From contig NZ_CP008743.1 in the NCBI RefSeq assembly GCF_002117145.1, positions 558,001-622,000 of the forward strand: 64,000 bases of DNA, given 5' to 3'. The notes under the pieces are model-generated. The model did not search any database. It was not told the origin of the DNA and saw nothing but the letters and a program-made list of their open reading frames with translations. This document shows positions 48,826 through 57,323 of this stretch, piece by piece. Position 1 is the stretch's first letter. Every line of letters begins with the position of its first letter. This stretch comes from Candidatus Nucleicultrix amoebiphila FS5 (GTDB lineage Bacteria > Pseudomonadota > Alphaproteobacteria > Caedimonadales > Nucleicultricaceae). Made by a program: the position numbers and the translations under genes.

Positions 48826-49623
48826 ATGAAAATAAATTTTTGGCTCGTAGATGCTTTTACGGATCAACCTTTTAAAGGCAATCCAGCAGCCGTGATGCTC
48901 GTAGATGATTTCCCATCGGATCAAATATGTCAAAAGATCGCTCAAGAAATTCATTATTCTGAAACTGCTTTTGTAAAGCCTATAAAGTATGAACAATTTC
49001 AGTTACGGTGGTTTTCTCCCAAGGTTGAAGTAGACTTTTGTGGACATGCAACACTTGCTGCAGCTCATGTTCTCCTTCATGAGAACATTGTGCAAGATCA
49101 AGAACTACATTTCATTACAAAAAGTGGCCCTTTACGTGTCACAAAAGCAGACGATAACCTTCTTTTGCTCAATCTTCCCTTGCAAAAAGGAGAGGAAGAT
49201 GTTGATCTCAAAATTTTTAAGTCTATTTTAGAAGTACCTGTTTTAAAAGCAGTACGTGTTATCAATGATGTGATCGTTGAAATACCTGAAGATATTAATC
49301 TACAGTCTCTTCATGTTGACATTAAAAGGCTTGAAGATACTAAGTTCAGAGGCATCATTATTACTCAAAAGAGTAAAGGTGATTTTGATTTCATTTCTCG
49401 TTTCTTTGTTCCAAATGAATCTATTACTGAGGACCCTGTTACAGGCTCAGCTCATTGCAAACTTGCTGATTATTGGATGCATAAACTAAAAAAAACAGAG
49501 TTTAAAGCCTATCAAGCCTCTTCTCGTGGAGGAGTCATTGATATTGAAGTACAAGGGAATCGAGTGCTATTAAAAAGCCAAGCGACCATTCTTATGCGAG
49601 GTAGTTGGATAGCAAACACTTAA
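48826..49623 (+). CDS. PhzF-family isomerase-like protein
   Basis: A diaminopimelate-epimerase-fold protein of 265 residues: FWLVDAFTDQPFKGNPAAVM at the N-terminus, the catalytic Glu in EIHYSETAFVKP, VDFCGHATLAAAHVLL and the C-terminal EDPVTGSAHCKLADYW. PhzF enzymes of primary bacteria are often unassigned isomerases; a role in phenazine synthesis is not implied, since no phz neighbours are present. The start lies five bases after the stop of the preceding gene, so they are cotranscribed. Confidence 0.9.
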   Translation: MKINFWLVDAFTDQPFKGNPAAVMLVDDFPSDQICQKIAQEIHYSETAFVKPIKYEQFQLRWFSPKVEVDFCGHATLAAAHVLLHENIVQDQELHFITKSGPLRVTKADDNLLLLNLPLQKGEEDVDLKIFKSILEVPVLKAVRVINDVIVEIPEDINLQSLHVDIKRLEDTKFRGIIITQKSKGDFDFISRFFVPNESITEDPVTGSAHCKLADYWMHKLKKTEFKAYQASSRGGVIDIEVQGNRVLLKSQATILMRGSWIANT

Positions 49624-49636
49624 CTTATCTTGTTCT

Positions 49637-50050
49637 TTAAACAAACCACTCCACATTTTTCCAAGAACCTAAAAAAATTTTCTTTTCTTTTACCCTAGAT
49701 TGCCAATTTCCTACATGAATTTCTAATTTATGACCATCTGGATCGAGAAAATAAAGAGAATCACCCGGAGATTTATTTTCTTTAAACATCTCTGCATTTG
49801 AAGCCTGAATTTTTTGAGCCATACAATAAAAATCATCCTGTGAAACACTAAAAGCATAATGCGTATAGCAAGGACTGATGACTCGTTTTTCATCGAGGTT
49901 AAGACAGAACCAAAAATCTTTTCCCACAAGAAAATAAGCGCCCCTATCCCACTTAACCAAAGGTTTAAGACCAAGAACGCTTTTATAAAAATGAAATGAT
50001 TTTTCTATATCAGCAACTGCAAGAGTAATGTGATTCATACCTTGAATCAT
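49637..50050 (-). CDS. fosA: FosA-like glyoxalase-superfamily enzyme
   Basis: Of 137 residues, similar in length to FosA (about 135). Matching stretches: GMNHITLAVADIEKSFHFYK, THYAFSVSQDDF, ENKSPGDSLYFLDPDGHKL and EIHVGNWQSR, which carry the metal ligands His (HITLAV), His (THYAF) and Glu (LEIHVGN), plus the Lys/Asn/Ser potassium and substrate loop (KENKSPGDS). FosA conjugates glutathione to fosfomycin using Mn and K. The family also has non-resistance members, so the resistance role is inference. Adjacent to phhB on the same strand. Confidence 0.82.
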   Translation of the reverse strand: MIQGMNHITLAVADIEKSFHFYKSVLGLKPLVKWDRGAYFLVGKDFWFCLNLDEKRVISPCYTHYAFSVSQDDFYCMAQKIQASNAEMFKENKSPGDSLYFLDPDGHKLEIHVGNWQSRVKEKKIFLGSWKNVEWFV

Positions 50051-50051
50051 T

Positions 50052-50390
50052 TTATTCCCCTAGAGCATCAATCTTTGAAGAGAGAATAAAATCATTTTTA
50101 GAAAGGCCTTTAATATTATGAGACCAAAGTTCAATAGTACATCGTCCCCAACCAACGATCAAATTTGGATGATGACCTTCCTCTTCGGCTAATTTTCCAA
50201 TTTTATTAGCAAAATCAAGCGCTTCTTTAAAATTTTTGAATTTGTATTGTCGGACCAGGTGTCCTTTTTCATTTACTTGCCATTCTGAATCAATCTCAGT
50301 CATATAATGTTTTATATCGTCCAACCCTAATGGATTAATATACCCTTCACAAACTTGACATTTTTCTTGTCCTAATTGTGATACACTCAT
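50052..50390 (-). CDS. phhB: Pterin-4-alpha-carbinolamine dehydratase
   Basis: It recycles the 4a-hydroxytetrahydrobiopterin released by aromatic amino acid hydroxylases. The active-site region EEGHHPNLIVGWGRCTIEL contains the conserved His-His-Pro, and KGLSKNDFILSSKID is the C-terminal signature. 112 residues. The N-terminus has two Cys pairs-like residues (EKCQVCEGY) not needed for activity. No phenylalanine hydroxylase gene occurs in the window. It is separated from fosA by one base. Confidence 0.9.
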   Translation of the reverse strand: MSVSQLGQEKCQVCEGYINPLGLDDIKHYMTEIDSEWQVNEKGHLVRQYKFKNFKEALDFANKIGKLAEEEGHHPNLIVGWGRCTIELWSHNIKGLSKNDFILSSKIDALGE

Positions 50391-50469
50391 ATGGTCTCCC
50401 TTATAAAAATTGCATCGTTGTTTAAATAAATTTTAGGTGAGCCCATATTAAACCTCCACTCACACTCTT

Positions 50470-50966
50470 TCAAGAAAAGATGGAAGTTTGAGGTTTTGGG
50501 ACACCATTATATTTTCTTAGATGTCTCTTTGCTTGATTCCAAAAGTTCTCAATACTATTAATATGCTTATGCTTGTGAGCAAAAAATTCTAAGGTTGATA
50601 CGATAGTACTTAAACTCAGACACATCTAAAACATTGTAAGAACGATAACAATCTGTATAGATAATACTGTCAGGCTTGATTTTTTCTCGAATAATGGACA
50701 TCAACGTTGATGATTTAGTATCATCGATGACTTGTGTGTAAACTTTTCCCTCTCGTTTTAAGAGGCAAAAGACAGGAATTTTCCCTGCGGAACCTTTATC
50801 TCTCTTACCTTTTCGCACACTTCCAAAATAACTTTCATCAAGTTCACTCTCTCCACAAAATTGCTCGCTGGACTCCTACTAAATCACCCGCTGTTCGAGT
50901 AGGCGTTTCTGCTAGAAAAAATTCCATAAGCTTTAACTGTTCATTTCTTGAGAGTTTACAATGCAT
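50470..50966 (-). pseudogene. IS1595-family (ISXO2-like) transposase remnant
   Basis: Three blocks in different frames resemble this family. The first (MHCKLSRNEQLKLMEFFL, AETPTRTAGDLVGV) is the N-terminal part and runs into a stop after RAILWRE. The second (CGESELDESYFGSVRKGKR, IIYTDCYRSYNVLDVSEFKY) has the catalytic Asp region. The third (HINSIENFWNQAKRHLRKY, NGVPK) is the C-terminal part, shifted by one frame and cut short. An internal deletion removes the segment before LDESYFG. A candidate left end (GGGGCTGACACCTGAC on the minus strand) lies at about 51014; the matching right end is not found. Confidence 0.8.
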
Positions 50967-51195
50967 TACATACATCCCAACATCCAAACTTCTTAAAAGT
51001 CAGGTGTCAGCCCCTATTTTTTTCATTTTTATCTAGGAATAATAAACGCTTTTCTTGTATGGAGCGAATAAAAACAATGAGAAAGGCCATATTAGTATTT
51101 TAGTGCAAGAGCAAGCTTTCTTGACTATTCTTGCTAAAATTAACAGCAGCCTTAAGGTCATCTAAGGCGGGTTGATCGTTATGACGACGAACGGA

Positions 51196-51286
51196 TGGCG
51201 GAGGGGATGGGATTCGAACCCACGATACGCTATTAACGTATACACGATTTCCAATCGTGCGCCTTCAACCACTCGGCCACCCCTCC
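51196..51286 (-). tRNA. tRNA-Ser (anticodon GGA)
   Basis: The minus strand carries a class II tRNA: GGAGGGG acceptor, the GGCCGAGTGGTTGAAGGC D-arm, anticodon stem-loop CGATTGGAAATCG (GGA), long variable arm, the T-arm TGGGTTCGAATCCCA and CCCCTCC acceptor 3' side with an encoded CCA. Confidence 0.93.
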
Positions 51287-51433
51287 TCTAGGGACTTTCT
51301 CCAATTAGACGACAAAGACTCCATTGTCAACGCTCTCGAGTAAAACATCACAAAGAAAAACGTAAATTTTAAGAACTTCAGATTGACACAACACTCTAGG
51401 ATGGTTAGTTAATTATCTAGCTTAATCCTTAAG

Positions 51434-51527
51434 GGAGGGGTGGCCGAGAGGCTGAAGGCGGCGGTTTGCTAAACCGTTATACGGGTTAAAGCCCGTATCG
51501 TGGGTTCGAATCCCATCCCCTCCGCCA
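51434..51527 (+). tRNA. tRNA-Ser (anticodon GCU)
   Basis: Class II tRNA with the GGAGGGG acceptor, D-arm GGCCGAGAGGCTGAAGGC, anticodon loop CGGTTTGCTAAACCG (GCT), a long variable arm TACGGGTTAAAGCCCGTA, T-arm TGGGTTCGAATCCCA and encoded CCA. Its acceptor and T-arms are identical to the tRNA-Ser on the opposite strand 150 bases away. Confidence 0.95.
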
Positions 51528-51554
51528 GGTTTTGTGTAAGTGGAAGGATTAGAA

Positions 51555-52043
51555 ATGTCCTCAACGCCTCTTAGGCTTAGTAAAAGCGCCCAAAGTGTGC
51601 AAGATGTACTTGCTCAAAAAGGACTTACTTTTCAAGTAGTTGAGTTAGAAGAAAGCACGCGAACAGCCCTTGAAGCTGCAAATACAATTGGTTGCGACGT
51701 TGCTCAAATTATTAAATCTTTACTTTTCCGAACAAAAGATACAAGAAAACCTGTGCTCGTTTTAGCAAGCGGCATCAATCGAGTTAATGAAAAAGCCATT
51801 GCCCACCACCTTGGTGAAAAAATTGAAAAAGCAGACGCTAATTTTACCAGGGAAGTGACTGGATTTGCTATCGGCGGCATTCCGCCTGTTGGACACCAAC
51901 AAGTGCTTACAACGTTTATCGATGAAGATTTGCTTAAGTTAGACACATTATGGGCAGCCGCTGGCACACCTTTTGCAGTCTTTTCTCTTCACGCAAAAGA
52001 CCTTCAAAATCTTACTGCAGGTACTATTATCTCGATTAAGTAG
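51555..52043 (+). CDS. ybaK: YbaK-family aminoacyl-tRNA editing protein
   Basis: A YbaK/EbsC domain protein of 162 residues, with SVQDVLAQKGLTFQVVEL, IIKSLLFRTKDTRKPVLV, NEKAIAHHLGEKIEKAD, GFAIGGIPPVGHQQVL and VFSLHAKDLQNLTAGTIISI. These stand-alone proteins deacylate misacylated tRNAs such as Cys-tRNA(Pro) or Ala-tRNA(Pro). The ATG at 51555 has AAGGA upstream and is preferred over a GTG at 51540 next to the tRNA. The gene sits directly after tRNA-Ser(GCU). Confidence 0.9.
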   Translation: MSSTPLRLSKSAQSVQDVLAQKGLTFQVVELEESTRTALEAANTIGCDVAQIIKSLLFRTKDTRKPVLVLASGINRVNEKAIAHHLGEKIEKADANFTREVTGFAIGGIPPVGHQQVLTTFIDEDLLKLDTLWAAAGTPFAVFSLHAKDLQNLTAGTIISIK

Positions 52044-52125
52044 CCATGAGTATGGTTGGATTGAATTGAATTGGATTTGATAGCTAGCAAGCCTAACATA
52101 TCAACGCTACAGTCTTTTCACTCTT

Positions 52126-52953
52126 TCAATGTATCTTGAAAAAGCCATCTTCATTAATGTCAAAAGCTGTCAGTAACTTTGGTAAAGCCTGTTCAAGACT
52201 CTCTTTAAGTTTCCAAGGAGGATTGATCAACACCATTCCACAACCATTAAGTCTCTCAATATTTTTGGGAAAAGACCAATAAAATTCGACTTTAAGAACC
52301 TTTTTCAAACTCAGAGATTCTAAGCTCTGATAAAATTTCTTTATCTCTTTTGGGTCTTTGATAGGAAACCAAATACCATACATACCGTGAGCAAATCTTT
52401 TCAGAGCATCTTTAAGACCCTGCGTGATCTGTTTAAATTCATCTTTTGCTTCGAAAGGAGGATCTATCAAAACTAAGCCTCGACGCTCCTTTGGTGGCAA
52501 ATGCGCCTTTAAAGCAATATAGGCGTCTTGATACAAAACCTTTACACGCTCATCTCTTTTAAACAAAGAATTTAAAACATAACAATCTTCTGGATGTAGT
52601 TCTGAGAGAATTAAACGATCTTGCTCTCTTAAAAAATGTCGACTGATCCAAGGAGAACCAGGATATTTCTTGATATCTATTGAACCTTCATTCAACTCTT
52701 TCAAAAGATTAACATAAACTTGAAAAATGAGATCTTCTTTACATTGATTCATAAAACGCTGAACGCCACCTTCGAACTCTCGCGTTTTTTGAGGAGCTTC
52801 TAGAGTCAAGTCATAAAGTCCCAAGCCAGCATGAGTATCAAGCACAAAAAAAGGTGTGTCCTTCTGAAGTAGCTTTTGCAGTACTAACGTTAAAATAAAA
52901 TGTTTAAAAACATCCGCCATTCCACCAGCGTGGTAAATATGTCTATAATTCAT
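52126..52953 (-). CDS. rlmJ: 23S rRNA (adenine(2030)-N6)-methyltransferase RlmJ
   Basis: The ATG at 52953 starts MNYRHIYHAGGMADVFKHF, the standard RlmJ N-terminus; an ATG 48 bases upstream overlaps recG and is unlikely. The AdoMet motif is DTHAGLGLYDL, the catalytic site is LVLIDPPFE (family: DPPYE), and GCGMVLINPPW follows. RlmJ adds a methyl group to A2030 in 23S rRNA. It is short of E. coli (280) by about five residues. Confidence 0.93.
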   Translation of the reverse strand: MNYRHIYHAGGMADVFKHFILTLVLQKLLQKDTPFFVLDTHAGLGLYDLTLEAPQKTREFEGGVQRFMNQCKEDLIFQVYVNLLKELNEGSIDIKKYPGSPWISRHFLREQDRLILSELHPEDCYVLNSLFKRDERVKVLYQDAYIALKAHLPPKERRGLVLIDPPFEAKDEFKQITQGLKDALKRFAHGMYGIWFPIKDPKEIKKFYQSLESLSLKKVLKVEFYWSFPKNIERLNGCGMVLINPPWKLKESLEQALPKLLTAFDINEDGFFKIH

Positions 52954-52960
52954 GAGTATT

Positions 52961-55048
52961 TTATCCTGCTTGCAAATATTGAACAGCAGCGTCCTGTTCA
53001 TAAAGTGCTAAAAGAATGCGTAAAGCCTTACCACGTTCTGAAAGCAAAAATGGATCATGAATGAGTATTTCTTTAGCGTCTTCATGGGCTTGATTTAAAA
53101 GGTTTTGATGAAATTCCAGATTTGCAAAACGAAAATTAGCCATTCCACTTTGTTTTAACCCAAGGATCTCACCTCCTCCTCGTAGTTTCAAATCCTCTTC
53201 AGCAATGCGAAAGCCATCGTTACTCTGACGCATTATTTGTAAACGCGCTTGAGCTACTGAATTGAGTGAACCTTGATACAGAAGCAAACACGTCGCTTGT
53301 TGCTCACCTCGCCCCACTCTCCCACGCAATTGATGTAATTGAGCTAATCCAAAGCGATCTGCATGCTCAATTACCATTACCGTTGCATCATCCACATGCA
53401 CTCCAACTTCTATTACTGTTGTAGCCACGAGAATCTTGATGTCACCTTCAATAAATGATGTCATAACTTTTTCTTTTTCTATCGACTTCATACGTCCATG
53501 GATAAGTCCTACTTTTCCTTTAAAGTGCGTTTCTAAGCTAAGAGCTCTGTCTTCTACCGAAGTTAAATCAAGAGCTTCAGATTCTTCTACCAAAGGACAC
53601 ACCCAATAGATCTTTCCACCTCTGTTAATTTCGCGCTTAAGAGCTTCTATGACTTCCCTCAACCTATCCGTAGAGATAGCTTTTGTTACAATATCCTTGC
53701 GTCCTGAAGGTTTTTGCCTCAAGAATGAACAATCTAAGTCTCCATGGGTGGTCATCATCAAAGTCCTGGGAATTGGCGTTGCCGTCATAACAAGCGTATC
53801 AACACTTTGTCCTTTTTGAGAGAGCTGCAAACGTTGAGAAACACCAAATCGATGTTGTTCATCAATCACTGCCAATCCTAAATCTTTAAAAACTACTCCT
53901 TCTTGAATCAAAGCATGAGTACCCACAAGGATTTTAAGAGAATGATCTTGAAGACACTTGAGAACTTCATCTCTTTCACTTTTACGATCTTTTCCTGTCA
54001 ATAGTCCAACGGATACCCCAATTTTATCGGCCCATCTTTTCATGTTCTGATAATGCTGACGGGCTAAAATCTCAGTAGGTGCAAGGTATGCACCTTGAAG
54101 ACCTGCTTCAACAGCATTCAAAAGAGCCAGAAAAGCCACAATTGTTTTACCACTTCCCACATCTCCCTGAAGAAGTCTTACCATACGCTTGGGCTCCGCC
54201 ATATCTTTGAAGATCTCTTTCAATGAGGATCGTTGATGCTCTGTTAGTTGAAAGGGTAAAGAGTCAATAGCCCTTTTTCGTAACTCTCCATTACCTATAA
54301 TTGGCCTACCTTGAGACTTAATTTGAGTTTGTCTTATGAGTTGTAAGGAAAGTTGATTAGCCAGTAATTCATCATAAGCAAGACGCTGATAAGCTAAATT
54401 AAAAGGGTTAATCTCTTCATTCTTTTGAGGATTATGAATAGAAACAAGAGATTCTCTCCATCCTAACCATTTTGCTTTTGCTTTTATTTTTTCAGAAATC
54501 CATTCGGGAAGAGTCACACATCGTTTAAAAGCTTCATCTATAAATTTACGTAACATTTTTTGTGTCAACCCTTGAGTCAAAGGATATTGCGGTTCAGGAC
54601 CTTGCCAATCTTTTAAAGTTAAAGGATGTCCGATATGATCGGGATGTATCATTTGCCAACGTGATTGATAATATTCCACTTTTCCGCTAACGGCTCTTTC
54701 CTGACCTGAGGGAAGGATTTTCAGTAGATAAATCTCTTGAGGATGAAAAAAAACAAGATCAAGTCGTCCTCCATATTTATCAGAACATCGCACACGATAG
54801 GGCAATCTTTTCCCCTTTGGTGGCTTTACGTGTTCATCGATACTAACTAATAAAGTTACAACATCACTAGGTCGAGCCATGGACAATTTATCAACTAAAC
54901 GTCTTTGAATAACGCCTGTTGGACAATGACATAATAAAGAAAAAACTCTTGAACCAACAAGATTTTCTAACCTTCGCGAACTTTCAGGACCAACTCCTGA
55001 AAGGGAAATCAGTGATGAAAATAATGTTGTTAGTATTTCAGGTCGCAC
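52961..55048 (-). CDS. recG: ATP-dependent DNA helicase RecG
   Basis: RecG reverses stalled forks and migrates Holliday junctions. N-terminal wedge/OB domain (about 1-230), helicase core with LLQGDVGSGKTIVAFLAL, GAYLAPTEILARQHY, VIDEQHRFGVSQRL and VMTATPIPRTLMMTTHGD, and the C-terminal LRGRVGRGEQQATCLLLY. 695 residues is normal. It lies just upstream of rlmJ and only nine bases separate the stop from rlmJ's start. Confidence 0.97.
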   Translation of the reverse strand: MRPEILTTLFSSLISLSGVGPESSRRLENLVGSRVFSLLCHCPTGVIQRRLVDKLSMARPSDVVTLLVSIDEHVKPPKGKRLPYRVRCSDKYGGRLDLVFFHPQEIYLLKILPSGQERAVSGKVEYYQSRWQMIHPDHIGHPLTLKDWQGPEPQYPLTQGLTQKMLRKFIDEAFKRCVTLPEWISEKIKAKAKWLGWRESLVSIHNPQKNEEINPFNLAYQRLAYDELLANQLSLQLIRQTQIKSQGRPIIGNGELRKRAIDSLPFQLTEHQRSSLKEIFKDMAEPKRMVRLLQGDVGSGKTIVAFLALLNAVEAGLQGAYLAPTEILARQHYQNMKRWADKIGVSVGLLTGKDRKSERDEVLKCLQDHSLKILVGTHALIQEGVVFKDLGLAVIDEQHRFGVSQRLQLSQKGQSVDTLVMTATPIPRTLMMTTHGDLDCSFLRQKPSGRKDIVTKAISTDRLREVIEALKREINRGGKIYWVCPLVEESEALDLTSVEDRALSLETHFKGKVGLIHGRMKSIEKEKVMTSFIEGDIKILVATTVIEVGVHVDDATVMVIEHADRFGLAQLHQLRGRVGRGEQQATCLLLYQGSLNSVAQARLQIMRQSNDGFRIAEEDLKLRGGGEILGLKQSGMANFRFANLEFHQNLLNQAHEDAKEILIHDPFLLSERGKALRILLALYEQDAAVQYLQAG

Positions 55049-55144
55049 TGGTTACATCTTCTAAAATAAATAAAACATATAGTTTTATAGTTATATCTTG
55101 TTTAAGTGGGTGTTTGGCTAGAAAAAAATGCTCAGAAATAAAGC

Positions 55145-55178
55145 AAAACTAGCCTTATAGAAAAATAAGGCTAGTTTT
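55145..55178. terminator. Bidirectional-type hairpin terminator
   Basis: An 11-12 base pair stem, AACTAGCCTTAT paired with ATAAGGCTAGTT around an AGAAAA-type loop, is flanked by A- and T-rich runs on both sides. It ends the secreted patatin gene on the minus strand. Confidence 0.75.
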
Positions 55179-55185
55179 AAAACCT

Positions 55186-56763
55186 TTATTTTTTTTCCAA
55201 GCCTTCCTCAACATCCTGTGCATCACTTGAAGAAGAAGATCTAATTTGCTGTAAAAGCGCAGGATTGAACTTTCGTGGACTCCCTAAGCTTGGCAACATA
55301 CTTTTTGTTGAACTTCGCCTAAACTCAACCAATCTTGGAAGCTTTCTTTTTATCTCACTATCATCCCCTAGCTCTTGAAAAAAAGGCTCAGATTCAGAAA
55401 CACTTCTTTGATGCATATATTCGATTTTCTCTTCATCTCCCTGTCTTGAAGGAGTTGATTCATGCATCTTTCTTCTAGGTACAAGACCTGTTTTTACCCC
55501 AGAATTATGTGATGAACCTAACTCTAAGTGACTCAATCTCTCTGACAGTGCGTCCATCTCTTCCTGTCTTTTCAAAGCTGCAAGTCTGTTAATTTCTTTG
55601 ATTGATGGCCTTTTCCTAAGCTCTTTAACAATTTCATTAAATTCTGATTCATGCTCCCGATAGTAAGCTTCTGCATGAATAAGCAACTGACGCATGTTCT
55701 CAGGACTAGCATTATCAAGATCACTGTTTTCTGGAGGAAGAATGGGATTAAATCGATGATAACGCGTGCGATAAAATCCTGTATCTGACTCTTCAGGAGG
55801 TAAAAGTTCTCTCAACTGGTAATCAACAACTTGACTAGCTCCATTCATCGTTATGTCTAGGGTAGGTTTTAGCCAAAATAATCCTCCTTTATTTTTGATT
55901 TGAGAATATGACATTGTTTTTTGTACTTTTCCTGTTCCTAAACTAATAACAAGCCAATCAAGCACATCTGGATAACGTTTGCGCGCTTCAACCAACGCAG
56001 AGGCCGTTATATTGTTTGCCACATTACCGCCATCAATCCCTTCAACAATTCTGCCACCAATTGATTGAATTTGAGCAGGAGGAAAATATGTTTGTGCGGC
56101 CGAAGTTAACCTTGCGACATCCATGGAGTAAAAATCAAATTCACCGTATTTTGATGGATCTTTAGCAGTTGCGCTTTTAAAGAATACAGGTTCTCCACGA
56201 CTTGTGTCATACCCAGCCACAATAACATTTCCTATTGAGTCCGAGAGTTTAGCATCGCCAAATTGTTCTCTTAACACCCATTCAATTCCACTGGCAGGAT
56301 ATATATTTGTTCTTAATCCACCAATTGATGTCACGGAGTTATAAATTGATTTAGGAAAAATTGTTGTCGCTTCTTGTTGCACAAGTTTTATAAGATCTTC
56401 AGGAGTTTTTTCAGGTTGTGACGCATCTTCTTTACTCGGTTTATTCAGACCAAGAACTGTAATCCCTCCAATTGAAGTCCCTCCCCATACATTCACCTTG
56501 TCAACCAGCGAAACACCTAATTTTTTCTGCAGCATATGAAGGAAATAGAGGGGTATAATTCCTCTCGTCCCTCCGCCGTCGACTGTAATAATCACCCCTT
56601 TTAAAAGAGGATGTAGATCGAAAACACTCTCTTTCTTTCCCTCTCGACTATCTTCAGATGAAACAGAAGATGAACTATATTCTGATTTCGAAGCATAGGA
56701 ATTTGTACTATTTAATGAGATTAACAATATAACGTAAATAAATATATTGAATGTTTTAAGCAT
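55186..56763 (-). CDS. Secreted patatin-like phospholipase with disordered tail
   Basis: Signal peptide (FNIFIYVILLISLNSTNSYA), then a Ser-rich linker. The patatin domain covers about 55-370: oxyanion hole VDGGGTRGIIPL, nucleophile Ser97 in GGTSIGGIT and Asp244 in GIDGGNVAN. The fold follows the patatin/CapV type rather than that of the cytosolic patatin at 41105-42160. The last 130 residues are charged and Ser-rich (SVSESEP, RSSTKSMLPSLGSPRK, RSSSSSDAQDVEEG) and look disordered. An exported phospholipase in a host-associated bacterium is a candidate for acting on host membranes (inference). Confidence 0.85.
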   Translation of the reverse strand: MLKTFNIFIYVILLISLNSTNSYASKSEYSSSSVSSEDSREGKKESVFDLHPLLKGVIITVDGGGTRGIIPLYFLHMLQKKLGVSLVDKVNVWGGTSIGGITVLGLNKPSKEDASQPEKTPEDLIKLVQQEATTIFPKSIYNSVTSIGGLRTNIYPASGIEWVLREQFGDAKLSDSIGNVIVAGYDTSRGEPVFFKSATAKDPSKYGEFDFYSMDVARLTSAAQTYFPPAQIQSIGGRIVEGIDGGNVANNITASALVEARKRYPDVLDWLVISLGTGKVQKTMSYSQIKNKGGLFWLKPTLDITMNGASQVVDYQLRELLPPEESDTGFYRTRYHRFNPILPPENSDLDNASPENMRQLLIHAEAYYREHESEFNEIVKELRKRPSIKEINRLAALKRQEEMDALSERLSHLELGSSHNSGVKTGLVPRRKMHESTPSRQGDEEKIEYMHQRSVSESEPFFQELGDDSEIKRKLPRLVEFRRSSTKSMLPSLGSPRKFNPALLQQIRSSSSSDAQDVEEGLEKK

Positions 56764-56981
56764 TTTTCAATCCTCCATAATACACAATACCGATGATAGA
56801 GATTGATAATTTAATATAAGTTTACATATTACTTACTTTTTACTTAGCAATAGTGAAAAAAATATTTCATTCGATGTAAATCGATTGTTTTTATTTAAAA
56901 TATTTTTTATCCAACAACTTTGACTTGCATGTATATATTAAGCTACCTAAATTTTTCTTAATCACTACTCGGGAAAAACTC

Positions 56982-57236
56982 ATGAATTTAAAAAAGCTTC
57001 GCTATAAAGCCTTTTATCGCAGCACACGTGAAGCTGATTTTTTGTTTCGGTCCTTTTTTGAAAAAGAGGTGCCCAATCTTTCAACGATTGAAATCGATGC
57101 GCTAACAAAGCTCCTTGATTCTGAGGATCCTGAAATCTTTGATTGGATTAATGACTTTTCTCAGCCACCTTCTGAATTTACTCATATCATTCGAAAACTC
57201 CAAATTTTCATAAAGATTCGCCCCCCTAATTCTTAA
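56982..57236 (+). CDS. sdhE: FAD assembly factor SdhE
   Basis: A small protein needed for attaching FAD to succinate dehydrogenase SdhA. It begins MNLKKLRYKAFYRSTREADF, then LFRSFFEKEVPNLSTIEID and DPEIFDWINDF, the family core. The ATG at 56982 is chosen instead of an upstream ATG that would add a 19-residue leader. In many Alphaproteobacteria sdhE lies next to recG; here a secreted patatin gene has been placed between. Confidence 0.88.
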   Translation: MNLKKLRYKAFYRSTREADFLFRSFFEKEVPNLSTIEIDALTKLLDSEDPEIFDWINDFSQPPSEFTHIIRKLQIFIKIRPPNS

Positions 57237-57323
57237 TTTTTTATTTTTTTTCATTGACTGCCAACTTGATATATGTAACATTAATTGCACGCATGATTCA
57301 AGCTAAGCATGGGAGGCTTCATC

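Noticed and set aside
50734-51036. Plus-strand frame across the transposase remnant
   Set aside because: It is the antisense of the decayed transposase and has no independent motif.
54919-55152. Plus-strand frame overlapping the start of recG
   Set aside because: It is antisense to the RecG N-terminus and lacks a ribosome-binding site and homologous features.
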